Shown here: positions 8,020 through 14,951 of the stretch, in pieces
Position numbering within the stretch: the stretch's first letter is position 1
Layout of the letters: every line of letters starts with the position of its first letter
From: Sphingomonas sanxanigenens
GTDB taxonomy: Bacteria > Pseudomonadota > Alphaproteobacteria > Sphingomonadales > Sphingomonadaceae
Direction: 5' to 3'
Length of the DNA: 21,392 bases
NCBI GenBank assembly: GCA_003240855.1
Contig: QFNN01000043.1
Coordinates: 1 to 21,392 of the forward strand
The notes under the pieces: generated by a model
Databases searched by the model: none
What the model saw: the letters and a program-made list of their open reading frames with translations, nothing else
What the model was told of the DNA's origin: nothing
Position numbers and translations under genes: made by a program

Positions 8020-8994
8020 ATGGCTGCGACTGCGGCGCTGTTCGTTGTTCTGATGGTGCTTTTCTACCTGGGATCGAGCGTGAAGATCGTCCGCCAGGGC
8101 TATCAGTACACGATCGAGCATTTCGGACGGTTCACCAGCGTTGCGCGGCCCGGTTTCAACTTCTTCCCCGCCTTCTTCTACCGCGTGGGCCGGCGCGTGA
8201 ACATGATGGAGCAGGTGCTCGACATTCCGGGGCAGGAGATCATCACGCGCGACAACGCGATGGTCTCGACCGACGGCGTGGTCTTTTTCCAGGTGCTCGA
8301 CGCCGCCAAGGCCGCTTATGAGGTGTCGGACCTCTATGTCGCGATCCTCAACCTCGTGACGACCAACCTCCGCACAGTGATGGGATCGATGGACCTCGAC
8401 GAGACGCTGTCCAAGCGCGACGAGATCAATGCGCGCCTGCTCGGCGTCGTCGATCATGCGACCGAGGCGTGGGGCGTAAAGATCACCCGCGTCGAGGTGA
8501 AGGACATCCGTCCGCCGACGGACATCGTCAACGCCATGGCCCGCCAGATGAAAGCCGAGCGCGAGAAGCGCGCCGCGATCCTTGAGGCCGAAGGCCTGCG
8601 CGCGTCGGAGATTCTCCGTGCGGAGGGCCAGAAGCAGTCGCAGATCCTGCAGGCCGAAGGCCGCCGGGAATCAGCCTTCCGTGACGCCGAAGCACGCGAG
8701 CGCGAAGCGGAGGCCGAAGCCAAGGCGACGCAGATGGTGTCGGAGGCGATCGCCGGCGGCAATGCACAGGCGATCAACTACTTCATCGCGCAGAAATATG
8801 TCGAGGCGGTCGGCCAGTTCGCGACTTCGCCTAACGCCAAGACTATCCTCTTCCCCGTGGAAGCCACGCAATTGATCGGGACGCTGGGCGGGATCGGCGA
8901 ACTGGCGCGCGAGGCGATCAAGGGCGGCGATGCGGAAATGCCCGCCGCCCCGACCGCCGCCAGGCGCATCAGCCCGTTGGAGCCCAAGGCCTGA
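8020..8994 (+). CDS. qmcA: SPFH/band-7 membrane protein, QmcA (paraslipin) type
   Basis: 324 residues. The N-terminal transmembrane segment spans about 4-19 and is followed at once by the band-7 domain (about 21-180): 'VRQGYQYTIEHFGRF' (24-38), 'RPGFNFF' (43-49), 'NMMEQVLDIPGQEIITRDNA' (61-80) and 'IRPPTDI' (163-169). A long charged coiled coil runs about 175-240 with the repeated pattern ILEAEG / ILRAEG / ILQAEG, typical of stomatin-like assembly. Such proteins form large ring-like complexes in the inner membrane and have been linked to FtsH protease control and membrane organisation; the substrate here is unknown. The start is fixed by GGAGGAGGGA 8-9 bases upstream. The next gene, an NfeD partner, begins 2 bases after the stop, matching the E. 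coli qmcA (ybbK)-ybbJ pairing. Confidence 0.9.
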   Translation: MAATAALFVVLMVLFYLGSSVKIVRQGYQYTIEHFGRFTSVARPGFNFFPAFFYRVGRRVNMMEQVLDIPGQEIITRDNAMVSTDGVVFFQVLDAAKAAYEVSDLYVAILNLVTTNLRTVMGSMDLDETLSKRDEINARLLGVVDHATEAWGVKITRVEVKDIRPPTDIVNAMARQMKAEREKRAAILEAEGLRASEILRAEGQKQSQILQAEGRRESAFRDAEAREREAEAEAKATQMVSEAIAGGNAQAINYFIAQKYVEAVGQFATSPNAKTILFPVEATQLIGTLGGIGELAREAIKGGDAEMPAAPTAARRISPLEPKA

Positions 8995-8996
8995 AG

Positions 8997-9446
8997 ATGG
9001 ATCTCAGCCCGCACTGGCTCTGGCTGATTCTCGCGGCGCTTCTTGCTGTCGCCGAGCTTGCCATCCCCGGCGTGTTCCTGATCTGGTTCGCCGCCGCCGC
9101 GATCGTCGCGGGGCTGACAACGCTGATCTTTGAACCCTCGATCCCGATGCAGCTTCTCGTCTTTGGAGCGAGCGCGGTGGCGGCGGTCGCCGCTGGCCGC
9201 GCCTGGTATGTCGCGAACCCGGTGGAGACTGCCGACCCGCTTCTCAACGATCGCGGCGCCCGCCTGTTCGGCAAGCTGGTCGTCGTCGAAACCGCGATCG
9301 TCGGCGGCCAGGGCCGGGTGAAGGTGGGCGACGGCAGTTGGGCCGCTCACGGGCCGGATTGCGCGGCTGGCACGCAATTGCGCGTCGTCGGTTGCGAGCA
9401 GGGCGTCCTCCTCGTCGATCACGAGACCGCCCTGCCGCGGGGCTGA
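8997..9446 (+). CDS. Short NfeD-family membrane protein, partner of the SPFH protein
   Basis: 149 residues, with hydrophobic helices at about 7-23, 26-46 and 52-68 and then a C-terminal soluble domain (about 88-145). The soluble part, with 'GARLFGKLVVVETAI' and 'GRVKVGDGSWAAHG' followed by 'GTQLRVVGCEQGVLLV', is the OB-fold typical of short (NfeD1b / YbbJ-like) proteins. These lack the N-terminal ClpP-like protease domain, as here. The family is almost always paired with an SPFH gene and is thought to bind it in the membrane; 2-base spacing to the upstream gene supports this. The stop is 2 bases from the convergent stop of the next minus-strand gene, leaving no room for a conventional terminator. 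Confidence 0.88.
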   Translation: MDLSPHWLWLILAALLAVAELAIPGVFLIWFAAAAIVAGLTTLIFEPSIPMQLLVFGASAVAAVAAGRAWYVANPVETADPLLNDRGARLFGKLVVVETAIVGGQGRVKVGDGSWAAHGPDCAAGTQLRVVGCEQGVLLVDHETALPRG

Positions 9447-9448
9447 TC

Positions 9449-9835
9449 TCAGCTCTTGCCGAGCAGCCCCTTGGCGAAACCGGCAATGTCGTTGATCGGA
9501 TTGCCGTCGCCGTCGCGATCCAGCAACGCCCCCAGCTTACCCATCATGCCGTCGCCGCTGGTCAGCCCGATCTTGCCGAGGAGACCTTCGACGTCCGCCT
9601 CGCCGAAATGCGAGGCGAGCGCCGGCAGCAGCGCCTGCAGCTTCGCTGCGTCGATCCCGGTTTCCGCCGCCGCGTCGGCCGCAGCGCCGCCGGCATCAAC
9701 GCCGCCGCCCGCCAGCTTGCTCAGCATCGATTCGCCACCGGCCTTCAGTTGATCGGTCGAAAGCCCCAATTGTCCGGCAAGCGCGCCGAGATCGACATGC
9801 CCGGCCTGACCCAAAAGTCCGTCGAGTAAAGACAT
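9449..9835 (-). CDS. Small conserved protein with a C-terminal EF-hand-like loop (possibly YidB/DUF937-like)
   Basis: 128 residues, start at 9835 behind AAAAGGAGC (strong Shine-Dalgarno). There is no signal peptide or membrane helix. The sequence is Gly/Ala/Leu-rich with short amphipathic helices: 'LLDGLLGQAG', 'LGALAGQLGL', 'LQALLPALASHFG', 'VEGLLGKIG'. It ends in 'LLDRDGDGNPINDIAGF' (104-120), where Asp106, Asp108 and Asp110 form a DxDxDG calcium-loop pattern. The layout recalls the YidB/DUF937 group, whose function is unknown, but the assignment is tentative. The 170 bases upstream (9836-10005) hold the ribosome site and no further gene. An 11-base direct repeat, GGCGGAGCCGA, occurs there at 9905-9915 and 9995-10005. 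A TTGACT on the coding strand lacks a good -10 partner. Confidence 0.65.
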   Translation of the reverse strand: MSLLDGLLGQAGHVDLGALAGQLGLSTDQLKAGGESMLSKLAGGGVDAGGAAADAAAETGIDAAKLQALLPALASHFGEADVEGLLGKIGLTSGDGMMGKLGALLDRDGDGNPINDIAGFAKGLLGKS

Positions 9836-10005
9836 GAAGCTGCTCCTTTTACGTCACAGGCGGCGCACCGGAATCGGCGACCGTATCAAGCTTATCGCAT
9901 GATCGGCGGAGCCGACAGCGCATTCGCCTCATTCCTTTCCTCATCTGGCGCGCTTAGCCCAGTCAACAAGTGTAAACGGCGCTTACTGCAACGAGGCGGA
10001 GCCGA

Positions 10006-10443
10006 TCAGGCAAGATCAGGCGCGACATAGCTAAGGCGCGCCTCCACCGAAAAAAGCCGATCGCGGCTATAGAGGCCGAGCGGCCAATCACGGCGTCCGC
10101 GATCCGACAGAAGCAACGCGTTGACGCGCGCGGCGAGTTCCATCCCGTGGGTCTCCGCCACATGATCGCGCACAGCGGCAAGGAAGCAACAGGTGATGCT
10201 GTGATGATAGCCCCGAGTTTCGTCATTCACCCCGCCGACGCTCTCGTTATAGCGTGAGATGACGCCGCGCAAATCTACGTCGAGGTCGATATCGGGTCGT
10301 TCGACCACCAGCCACAAGGTCGCGGCGAGATGCGCTTCGTGCGTCCATTCGGCGCGCGGCAGCGTGCGCGCGAGCAGTCCTTCGCCTACATGGCGAACGG
10401 CTGCCGCGTCGGCAAACAGTCTCGGAGAATAATATTTGGTCAT
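10006..10443 (-). CDS. Conserved hypothetical protein with paired-histidine motifs
   Basis: 145 residues; I do not recognise a named family. There is no signal peptide or membrane helix. Features that look conserved rather than random are 'EWTHEAHLAATLW' (32-44) with His35 and His38, 'GYHHSIT' (78-84) with His80 and His81, and 'PLGLYSRDRLFSVEAR' (121-136). Two HxxH/HH clusters plus nearby acidic residues in a mainly helical protein would fit a metal site, but this is inference. The start ATG sits at the 3' edge of a perfect 11-base inverted repeat, and a weak GGGA lies in the loop. It follows pckA by 42 bases on the same strand and is probably cotranscribed unless that hairpin terminates. Confidence 0.72.
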   Translation of the reverse strand: MTKYYSPRLFADAAAVRHVGEGLLARTLPRAEWTHEAHLAATLWLVVERPDIDLDVDLRGVISRYNESVGGVNDETRGYHHSITCCFLAAVRDHVAETHGMELAARVNALLLSDRGRRDWPLGLYSRDRLFSVEARLSYVAPDLA

Positions 10444-10474
10444 CGGTCGGGCTTTCCCGGAGCGCCCGACCGAT
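10442..10474 (-). promoter_or_regulatory. Perfect 11-bp inverted repeat covering the start codon of the 145-residue gene
   Basis: ATCGGTCGGGC (10442-10452) and GCCCGACCGAT (10464-10474) are exact reverse complements around an 11-base loop. On the coding (minus) strand the last two bases of the second arm are the A and T of the downstream ATG (10443-10441). It lies 11 bases after the pckA stop. No T-run follows, so it is not a canonical Rho-independent terminator. It may be an attenuator, an mRNA-stabilising 3' stem for pckA, or a stem that hides the downstream start. Confidence 0.6.
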
Positions 10475-10485
10475 AGCCGGGCCTG

Positions 10486-12084
10486 TTATGCTGCCTTAGG
10501 CGCGGATTGAAGGACGCCTTCGTCCACATGCTCCGCAAATTCGGCGAAATTGTCGATAAATTGCTGGACGAGTTTGCGCGCCGTCGCGTCATAAGCAGCC
10601 TTGTCGGCCCATGTCTCGCGCGGATCGAGAATCTTGTCGTCGACGCCGGGCACGCTCACCGGAACGCGGAAACCGAAATTGGGATCGACGTGGAACTCGG
10701 CGTCGTTGAGGCTGCCGTCGAGCGCGGCATTGAGCAGCGCGCGCGTTACCTTGATCGGCATCCGGCTGCCCGCGCCATAGCTGCCGCCGGTCCAACCGGT
10801 GTTGACCAGCCAGCAATCCACCCCGCCCTTTGCGATCCGCTCCTTCAGCAGATTGCCATAAACCGAGGGATGGCGCGGCATGAATGGCGCGCCGAAGCAG
10901 GTCGAGAAGGTCGCCGTCGGTTCGGTCACGCCGATCTCGGTCCCCGCGACACGCGCGGTGTAACCGGAGAGGAAGTGATACATTGCCTGTTCAGGCGTCA
11001 GCTTGGCGATCGGCGGCAGCACGCCATAGGCGTCCGCCGTCAGCATGATCACGTTGCGCGGCACCGGCCCCATATTCTCGGCTGAAGCATTGGGGATGAA
11101 GTCGATCGGATAGGAACCGCGGCTATTCTCCGCCAGACTGTCGTCGTCGAGGTCGATCGCGCGCGTATCAGGATCGATCACGACATTTTCGAGGATCGTG
11201 CCGAAGCGCCTGGTCGTCGCGAAGATCTCCGGCTCAGCCTCGGGCGACAGGCGAATCATCTTGGCGTAGCAGCCGCCCTCGAAGTTAAAGACCGCCGTGT
11301 CCGACCAGCCATGCTCGTCGTCGCCGATCAGCGTACGCGAAGCATCGGCAGAAAGCGTGGTCTTGCCGGTGCCCGATAGCCCGAAGAATACTGCGGTGTC
11401 GCCATTCGGTCCGATATTGGCGGAGCAGTGCATCGGCATCACGCCCTGAACGGGCAACAGATAATTGAGAATGCCGAATACGCTCTTCTTCATCTCACCT
11501 GCATAGGCGGTGCCGCCGATCAGAATCAGCTTTTCCGTCAGGCTGACGGCGATCACCGTTTCGGACCTCACGCCGTGGCGCGCCGGATCGGCGGCGAAGC
11601 TCGGCAGGTCGATGATGGTATAGTCAGGCAGAAATTCAGCCAGTTCAGCGAACTCCGGGCGCACCAGCATCGTGCGGATGAACTGGCTGTGCCAGGCGAG
11701 TTCGGTGATCACACGCACCTTCACGCGGTGCTCGGGCTGTGAGCCGCCATAGAGGTCCTGCACGAACAGTTCGCCTTTGGCGGCCACGGCGGCGAGGAAA
11801 TCGGCCTTGAGCGCTGCAAAATGCTCGGGCGTCATGCCTTTGTTGGTCTTGCCCCACCAGACGCTATTCTCCGTCTCGGCGTCGCGGACGATGAACTTGT
11901 CGCTGGCCGACCGGCCAGTGTGCTTGCCGGTCGCGACGACGAACGGCCCGTCCTTGGCCATCACGCCCTCGCCACGCCGTATGGCATGCTCGACAAGATG
12001 GGGCGGCAGCAGATTCCAGTGGAGCATCGCGCCGGTGGCGATCCCCTGGGCTGCAAGGTCATGATTCGGAACGGGCAATGGCAT
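10486..12084 (-). CDS. pckA: Phosphoenolpyruvate carboxykinase (ATP)
   Basis: 532 residues, the usual length. It converts oxaloacetate and ATP to PEP, CO2 and ADP, the entry step of gluconeogenesis from C4 acids. Motifs: 'TGKHTGRSASDKF' (52-64), 'YAGEMKKSVF' (194-203) with the active-site lysines, the Walker-A kinase-1a loop 'GLSGTGKT' (235-242), the metal-binding kinase-2 loop 'IGDDEHGW' (253-260), and C-terminal 'NTGWTGGSYGAGSRMPI'. The ATP-type loop distinguishes it from GTP enzymes. The start at 12084 is chosen because GAGGAGAG lies just upstream; an in-frame ATG at 12168 would add 28 residues unlike the family. It is divergent from chvI, an arrangement also known in Brucella, Agrobacterium and Sinorhizobium, where ChvI-type regulators can affect pckA. 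Confidence 0.97.
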   Translation of the reverse strand: MPLPVPNHDLAAQGIATGAMLHWNLLPPHLVEHAIRRGEGVMAKDGPFVVATGKHTGRSASDKFIVRDAETENSVWWGKTNKGMTPEHFAALKADFLAAVAAKGELFVQDLYGGSQPEHRVKVRVITELAWHSQFIRTMLVRPEFAELAEFLPDYTIIDLPSFAADPARHGVRSETVIAVSLTEKLILIGGTAYAGEMKKSVFGILNYLLPVQGVMPMHCSANIGPNGDTAVFFGLSGTGKTTLSADASRTLIGDDEHGWSDTAVFNFEGGCYAKMIRLSPEAEPEIFATTRRFGTILENVVIDPDTRAIDLDDDSLAENSRGSYPIDFIPNASAENMGPVPRNVIMLTADAYGVLPPIAKLTPEQAMYHFLSGYTARVAGTEIGVTEPTATFSTCFGAPFMPRHPSVYGNLLKERIAKGGVDCWLVNTGWTGGSYGAGSRMPIKVTRALLNAALDGSLNDAEFHVDPNFGFRVPVSVPGVDDKILDPRETWADKAAYDATARKLVQQFIDNFAEFAEHVDEGVLQSAPKAA

Positions 12085-12138
12085 GGCTTCTCTCTCCTCA
12101 TCCCGCAGGCGACTTGCGCACCCGTCGGGTCGTCGACA

Positions 12139-12175
12139 TTTATGGCTTTGAGGCATTAGTCCATGCAAAAGCCAT
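12139..12175 (-). promoter_or_regulatory. Candidate pckA promoter overlapping a palindrome in the pckA/chvI divergent gap
   Basis: On the pckA strand, TTGCAT (plus 12163-12168) and CATAAA (plus 12139-12144) are spaced 18 bases, a plausible sigma-70 pair about 55 bases ahead of the pckA ATG. Overlapping it is an inverted repeat, ATGGCTTT (12142-12149) and AAAGCCAT (12168-12175), with inner GCAT (12153-12156) and ATGC (12163-12166) arms nearly sharing its centre. This is the position expected of an operator for a dimeric regulator. ChvI is the obvious candidate from context, but nothing in the sequence identifies the protein. The rest of the 179-base gap (12085-12263) holds only the two ribosome sites and a small ACCCGTCGGGT palindrome at 12120-12130. 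Confidence 0.4.
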
Positions 12176-12263
12176 GATCAAACGCCCAGCATCCTTAATC
12201 GCCCCGATTGCCGCACGGCGCAGCTTGGTCTAGCAGACGCGAGACGTATTTCTGGAGAACCGG

Positions 12264-12971
12264 ATGTCGGCAACGATCGCGCTGGTCGACGACGATCGCA
12301 ACATCCTCACGTCGGTTTCGATCGCACTCCAGGCGGAGGGTTTCGTTACGCGGCTCTATTCGGACGGCGAAAGCGCCCTGAAAGCGCTGATCGAGAACCC
12401 GCCCGACCTTGCGGTGTGCGACATCAAGATGCCGCGCATGGACGGGCTCGAGCTTCTCCGCCGCCTGCGCGAGAAATCGAATCTGCCTGTCATTTTCCTG
12501 ACCTCGAAAGACGACGAGCTGGACGAGGCGCTCGGCCTCGCGATGGGCGCCGACGATTATATCGCCAAGCCCTTTTCGCTTCGGCTGCTCATCGCACGCA
12601 TCCGCGCCATCCTGCGCCGCACCGACTTTTCGCGTCAGCAACCTGGGGACGCCGAAAGCCCGGCGATCGAACCCCTGGTGCGCGGCGCGCTGGAAATGGA
12701 CCCCGCGCGTCACAAGGTGACATGGAAGGGCCGCGAAGTGACGCTGACGGTCACGGAGTTTCTCATCCTCGAATCGCTCGCCCAGCGCCCCGGGGTGGTC
12801 AAATCGCGCAATCAGTTGATGGACGCCGCCTATCAGGACGACGTCTATGTCGACGATCGCACAATCGACAGCCACATCAAGCGCCTGCGCCGCAAGTTCC
12901 GCCAGGTCGACGGCGATTTTGACGCGATCGAGACGCTCTATGGCGCGGGCTATCGTTTCGCGGATGACTGA
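12264..12971 (+). CDS. chvI: Response regulator ChvI (OmpR/PhoB family)
   Basis: 235 residues. The receiver domain (about 4-120) has the acidic pocket Asp9-Asp11, the phospho-acceptor Asp53 in 'VCDIKMPRMDG', the switch 'FLTSKDD' with Thr80, and Lys102 in 'ADDYIAKPFS'. A winged-helix DNA-binding domain follows (about 135-233), with 'LTVTEFLILESLAQRPG', 'RTIDSHIKRLRRKFR' and the terminal 'ETLYGAGYRF'. The receiver sequence 'DDDRNILTSVSIALQAEGF' is the ChvI/BvrR type. With the ChvG kinase it controls envelope, acid and host-associated stress responses in many alphaproteobacteria. TGGAGA about 8 bases upstream sets the ATG at 12264. Its stop overlaps the chvG start by 8 bases. Confidence 0.95.
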   Translation: MSATIALVDDDRNILTSVSIALQAEGFVTRLYSDGESALKALIENPPDLAVCDIKMPRMDGLELLRRLREKSNLPVIFLTSKDDELDEALGLAMGADDYIAKPFSLRLLIARIRAILRRTDFSRQQPGDAESPAIEPLVRGALEMDPARHKVTWKGREVTLTVTEFLILESLAQRPGVVKSRNQLMDAAYQDDVYVDDRTIDSHIKRLRRKFRQVDGDFDAIETLYGAGYRFADD

Positions 12972-14520
12972 CGACCGTGATCTCTCCGTCCGTTGGACCT
13001 CGCGCCTGTCGCTCGCTTGGCGCATTCTTGCGGTCAACATCTTCGCGCTCGCCATGCTGGCCGGCGGATTTTTCTATCTCGATTCCTACCGCTCGCGGCA
13101 GATCGACTATCGCCTGAGCCGCGCCGAGCGCGAGACGCGCCTGATGGCCGAAGCCATAGGCGCCGAGGAGCCCGACGAGCGTCCCGCGATGGTCGCACGG
13201 TTGGTCTCGGACAGCGGCAACCGGCTGCGCGTCTATGGACCGGACGGCCGGCTGCTCATCGATAGCTGGCGGCTGGCGCCCGCCAATTACGTCCTTCGCG
13301 ATCCCGCCGAAGAGGTATGGCAACGCCATGTCGCACGCTTCCTCGATCGCGTCATCGACTTCGTCGTAGGGGCGGAGCAGCCGCCCAATTTCGACGAACC
13401 TTCTTTGGATCGTGCGCAAAACTGGCCGATTGTGGTCCAAGCGCAGACACACAAGCAGATCGATGCCGCCATCTCGCTCGCCCCCGATCGCACCCCTATG
13501 ATTTCGGCGGCGTCGCCGCTGCCCGATGGCGGCGCACTGCTGGTCACCGCCAACGAACGCGCGATCACGCGCTCCGTCCGCGCAGAGCGCTTCCGGCTGG
13601 GCGTCGTGCTCGCGCTGATCATCATCGTCTCGGTGCTGCTGTCGCTGTTCCTCGCGCGCACGATCGTCCGTCCCCTGCGACGACTGGCTTATGCCGCCGT
13701 CCGCGTCCGGCTCGGCCGCGCGCGTGAAGTGGTGGTGCCGCGCCTGCCTTCGCGCCGCGACGAAATCGGCATGCTGGCGCGCGCCATATCCGACATGAGC
13801 CAGGCGCTCCGCCAGCGCATCGATGCGACCGAGGCCTTCGCCGCCGACGTCACTCACGAACTGAAAAACCCCCTCGCCTCCCTGCGATCGGCCACCGACA
13901 CGCTGGCGCACGTCAAGGATCCGGCGGCGCAGGAACAGCTCATGGCGATCATCCAGGACGATATCCGTCGCCTTGATCGGCTTATCACCGACATCGCCGA
14001 GGCCGCGCGCACAGACGCCCAGCTCTCGCGCGTCAAGTTCGAGCCGATCGACCTTGGCGGCCATATCGAACAGATCATCCGCAACTGGGAAGCGCGCCAC
14101 CCCGAAGGCGAGGCGCGCATCGCCTTCGCTCGCCCGCGCAAGGGCGTGGCGGTTGTCATGGGCGAACCCCAGCGCCTCGTGCGCGTGTTCGAGAACCTGA
14201 TCGACAACGCCATATCCTTCTCGCACGAAGGCGGCGTGGTGCGCGTGCTCGCGACGCGCGTGGGCGACGAAGTGATCGTCAAGGTCGAGGATGAAGGCCC
14301 TGGCGTCCCGCCTGACCAGCGCGAAATCATCTTCCGCCGCTTCCACAGCGATCGCCCCAGCGGCGAAACATTCGGCCGCCATTCGGGGCTGGGCCTCGCC
14401 ATCGCGCGCACTATCATCGAGGCGCATGACGGCACAATCACTGCCGAGGACCGCGCCGACGGCATGTCGGGGGCGAGCTTCGTCATTCGCCTTCCCGCCG
14501 TGGACGAGCCGACGGAATGA
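12964..14520 (+). CDS. chvG: Sensor histidine kinase ChvG
   Basis: 518 residues from ATG 12964, overlapping chvI by 8 bases. A longer frame from 12847 lies inside chvI and is rejected. Order: cytoplasmic N-tail; transmembrane 1 at about 20-39; a periplasmic sensor of about 170 residues; transmembrane 2 at about 211-231 ('LGVVLALIIIVSVLLSLFL'); HAMP to about 285 ('VRPLRRLA', 'RRDEIGMLARAISDM'); H-box 'FAADVTHELKNPLASL' with phospho-acceptor His298; N-box 'NLIDNAISFS' (411-420); G1 'VEDEGPGVP' (441-449); F-box 'IFRRFHS'; and G2 'GRHSGLGLAIA' (471-481). This is a complete kinase with no missing catalytic box. The periplasmic domain is where orthologues sense acid or envelope stress, in Agrobacterium and Sinorhizobium through the inhibitor ExoR; no exoR gene is present here. 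The stop overlaps the hprK start as ATGA. Confidence 0.95.
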   Translation: MTDDRDLSVRWTSRLSLAWRILAVNIFALAMLAGGFFYLDSYRSRQIDYRLSRAERETRLMAEAIGAEEPDERPAMVARLVSDSGNRLRVYGPDGRLLIDSWRLAPANYVLRDPAEEVWQRHVARFLDRVIDFVVGAEQPPNFDEPSLDRAQNWPIVVQAQTHKQIDAAISLAPDRTPMISAASPLPDGGALLVTANERAITRSVRAERFRLGVVLALIIIVSVLLSLFLARTIVRPLRRLAYAAVRVRLGRAREVVVPRLPSRRDEIGMLARAISDMSQALRQRIDATEAFAADVTHELKNPLASLRSATDTLAHVKDPAAQEQLMAIIQDDIRRLDRLITDIAEAARTDAQLSRVKFEPIDLGGHIEQIIRNWEARHPEGEARIAFARPRKGVAVVMGEPQRLVRVFENLIDNAISFSHEGGVVRVLATRVGDEVIVKVEDEGPGVPPDQREIIFRRFHSDRPSGETFGRHSGLGLAIARTIIEAHDGTITAEDRADGMSGASFVIRLPAVDEPTE

Positions 14521-14951
14521 GCCTGGCCTCGGCTGAGCGCGCCCACGCCACCGTCGTCGCCATCAAGGGGCGCGGCGTGATGATCGAAGGGCTGCCGGGC
14601 GCCGGGAAATCGGATCTTGCCCTGCGCCTCATTGATCGCGGAGCGGTGCTGATCACCGACGATCAGGCCTTGCTGGCCCGCGACGGCGATCGCCTGATCG
14701 CCAGCCCGCCTGCGACGATTGCCGGCAAGATGGAAGTGCGCGGCCTTGGCATCGTCGAGCGCAACCATGCCGGATCGGCCCCGGTTTCTCTGATCGTCGA
14801 TCTCGACGGCGCGATCGATCGCATGCCCGATTCGCCCGTCACCCGTATGGTCGCCGGCGTCGCCCTCCCCGTCGTCGCGCTGGCGGCGTTCGAGGCTTCC
14901 GCCCCGATCAAGGTCGAACTCGCCCTTTCCCTGCATGGACTGCCCGTATGA
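14517..14951 (+). CDS. hprK: Short-form HPr kinase/phosphorylase
   Basis: 144 residues, against about 310 in Firmicutes. The N-terminal domain is absent and only the catalytic domain remains, the known alphaproteobacterial form. The Walker-A loop is 'GLPGAGKSD' (25-33). 'RGAVLITDDQ' (41-50) carries the acidic pair that follows the P-loop in HPrK. The family signature region is 'KMEVRGLGIVER' (71-82). The enzyme uses ATP to phosphorylate a serine of HPr and can reverse the reaction; the predicted target is Ser48 of the HPr encoded downstream. It is coupled by four-base ATGA overlaps to chvG before it and rapZ after it, tying the kinase of the PTS branch to the two-component system in one message. 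Confidence 0.92.
   Translation: MSLASAERAHATVVAIKGRGVMIEGLPGAGKSDLALRLIDRGAVLITDDQALLARDGDRLIASPPATIAGKMEVRGLGIVERNHAGSAPVSLIVDLDGAIDRMPDSPVTRMVAGVALPVVALAAFEASAPIKVELALSLHGLPV

Noticed and set aside
9905..10005. Direct repeat GGCGGAGCCGA (9905-9915 and 9995-10005)
   Set aside because: Only 11 bases in GC-rich DNA, two copies, one adjoining a coding end; not enough to call an operator or mobile-element footprint.
12085..12168. N-terminal extension of pckA to an ATG at 12168
   Set aside because: The added 28 residues do not resemble the family, and GAGGAGAG is placed for the ATG at 12084.
12847..12963. N-terminal extension of chvG into chvI
   Set aside because: It would overlap chvI by 125 bases with a Ser/Arg-rich shadow sequence; the ATG at 12964 gives the normal short cytoplasmic tail.
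12877..14427. 516-codon minus-strand open frame opposite chvG
   Set aside because: It mirrors the codon bias of chvG, whose kinase motifs are complete; the His/Asp/Arg-rich translation is a shadow.
13854..14936. 360-codon minus-strand open frame opposite chvG and hprK
   Set aside because: It is antisense to two genes with clear catalytic motifs; no independent start signals.
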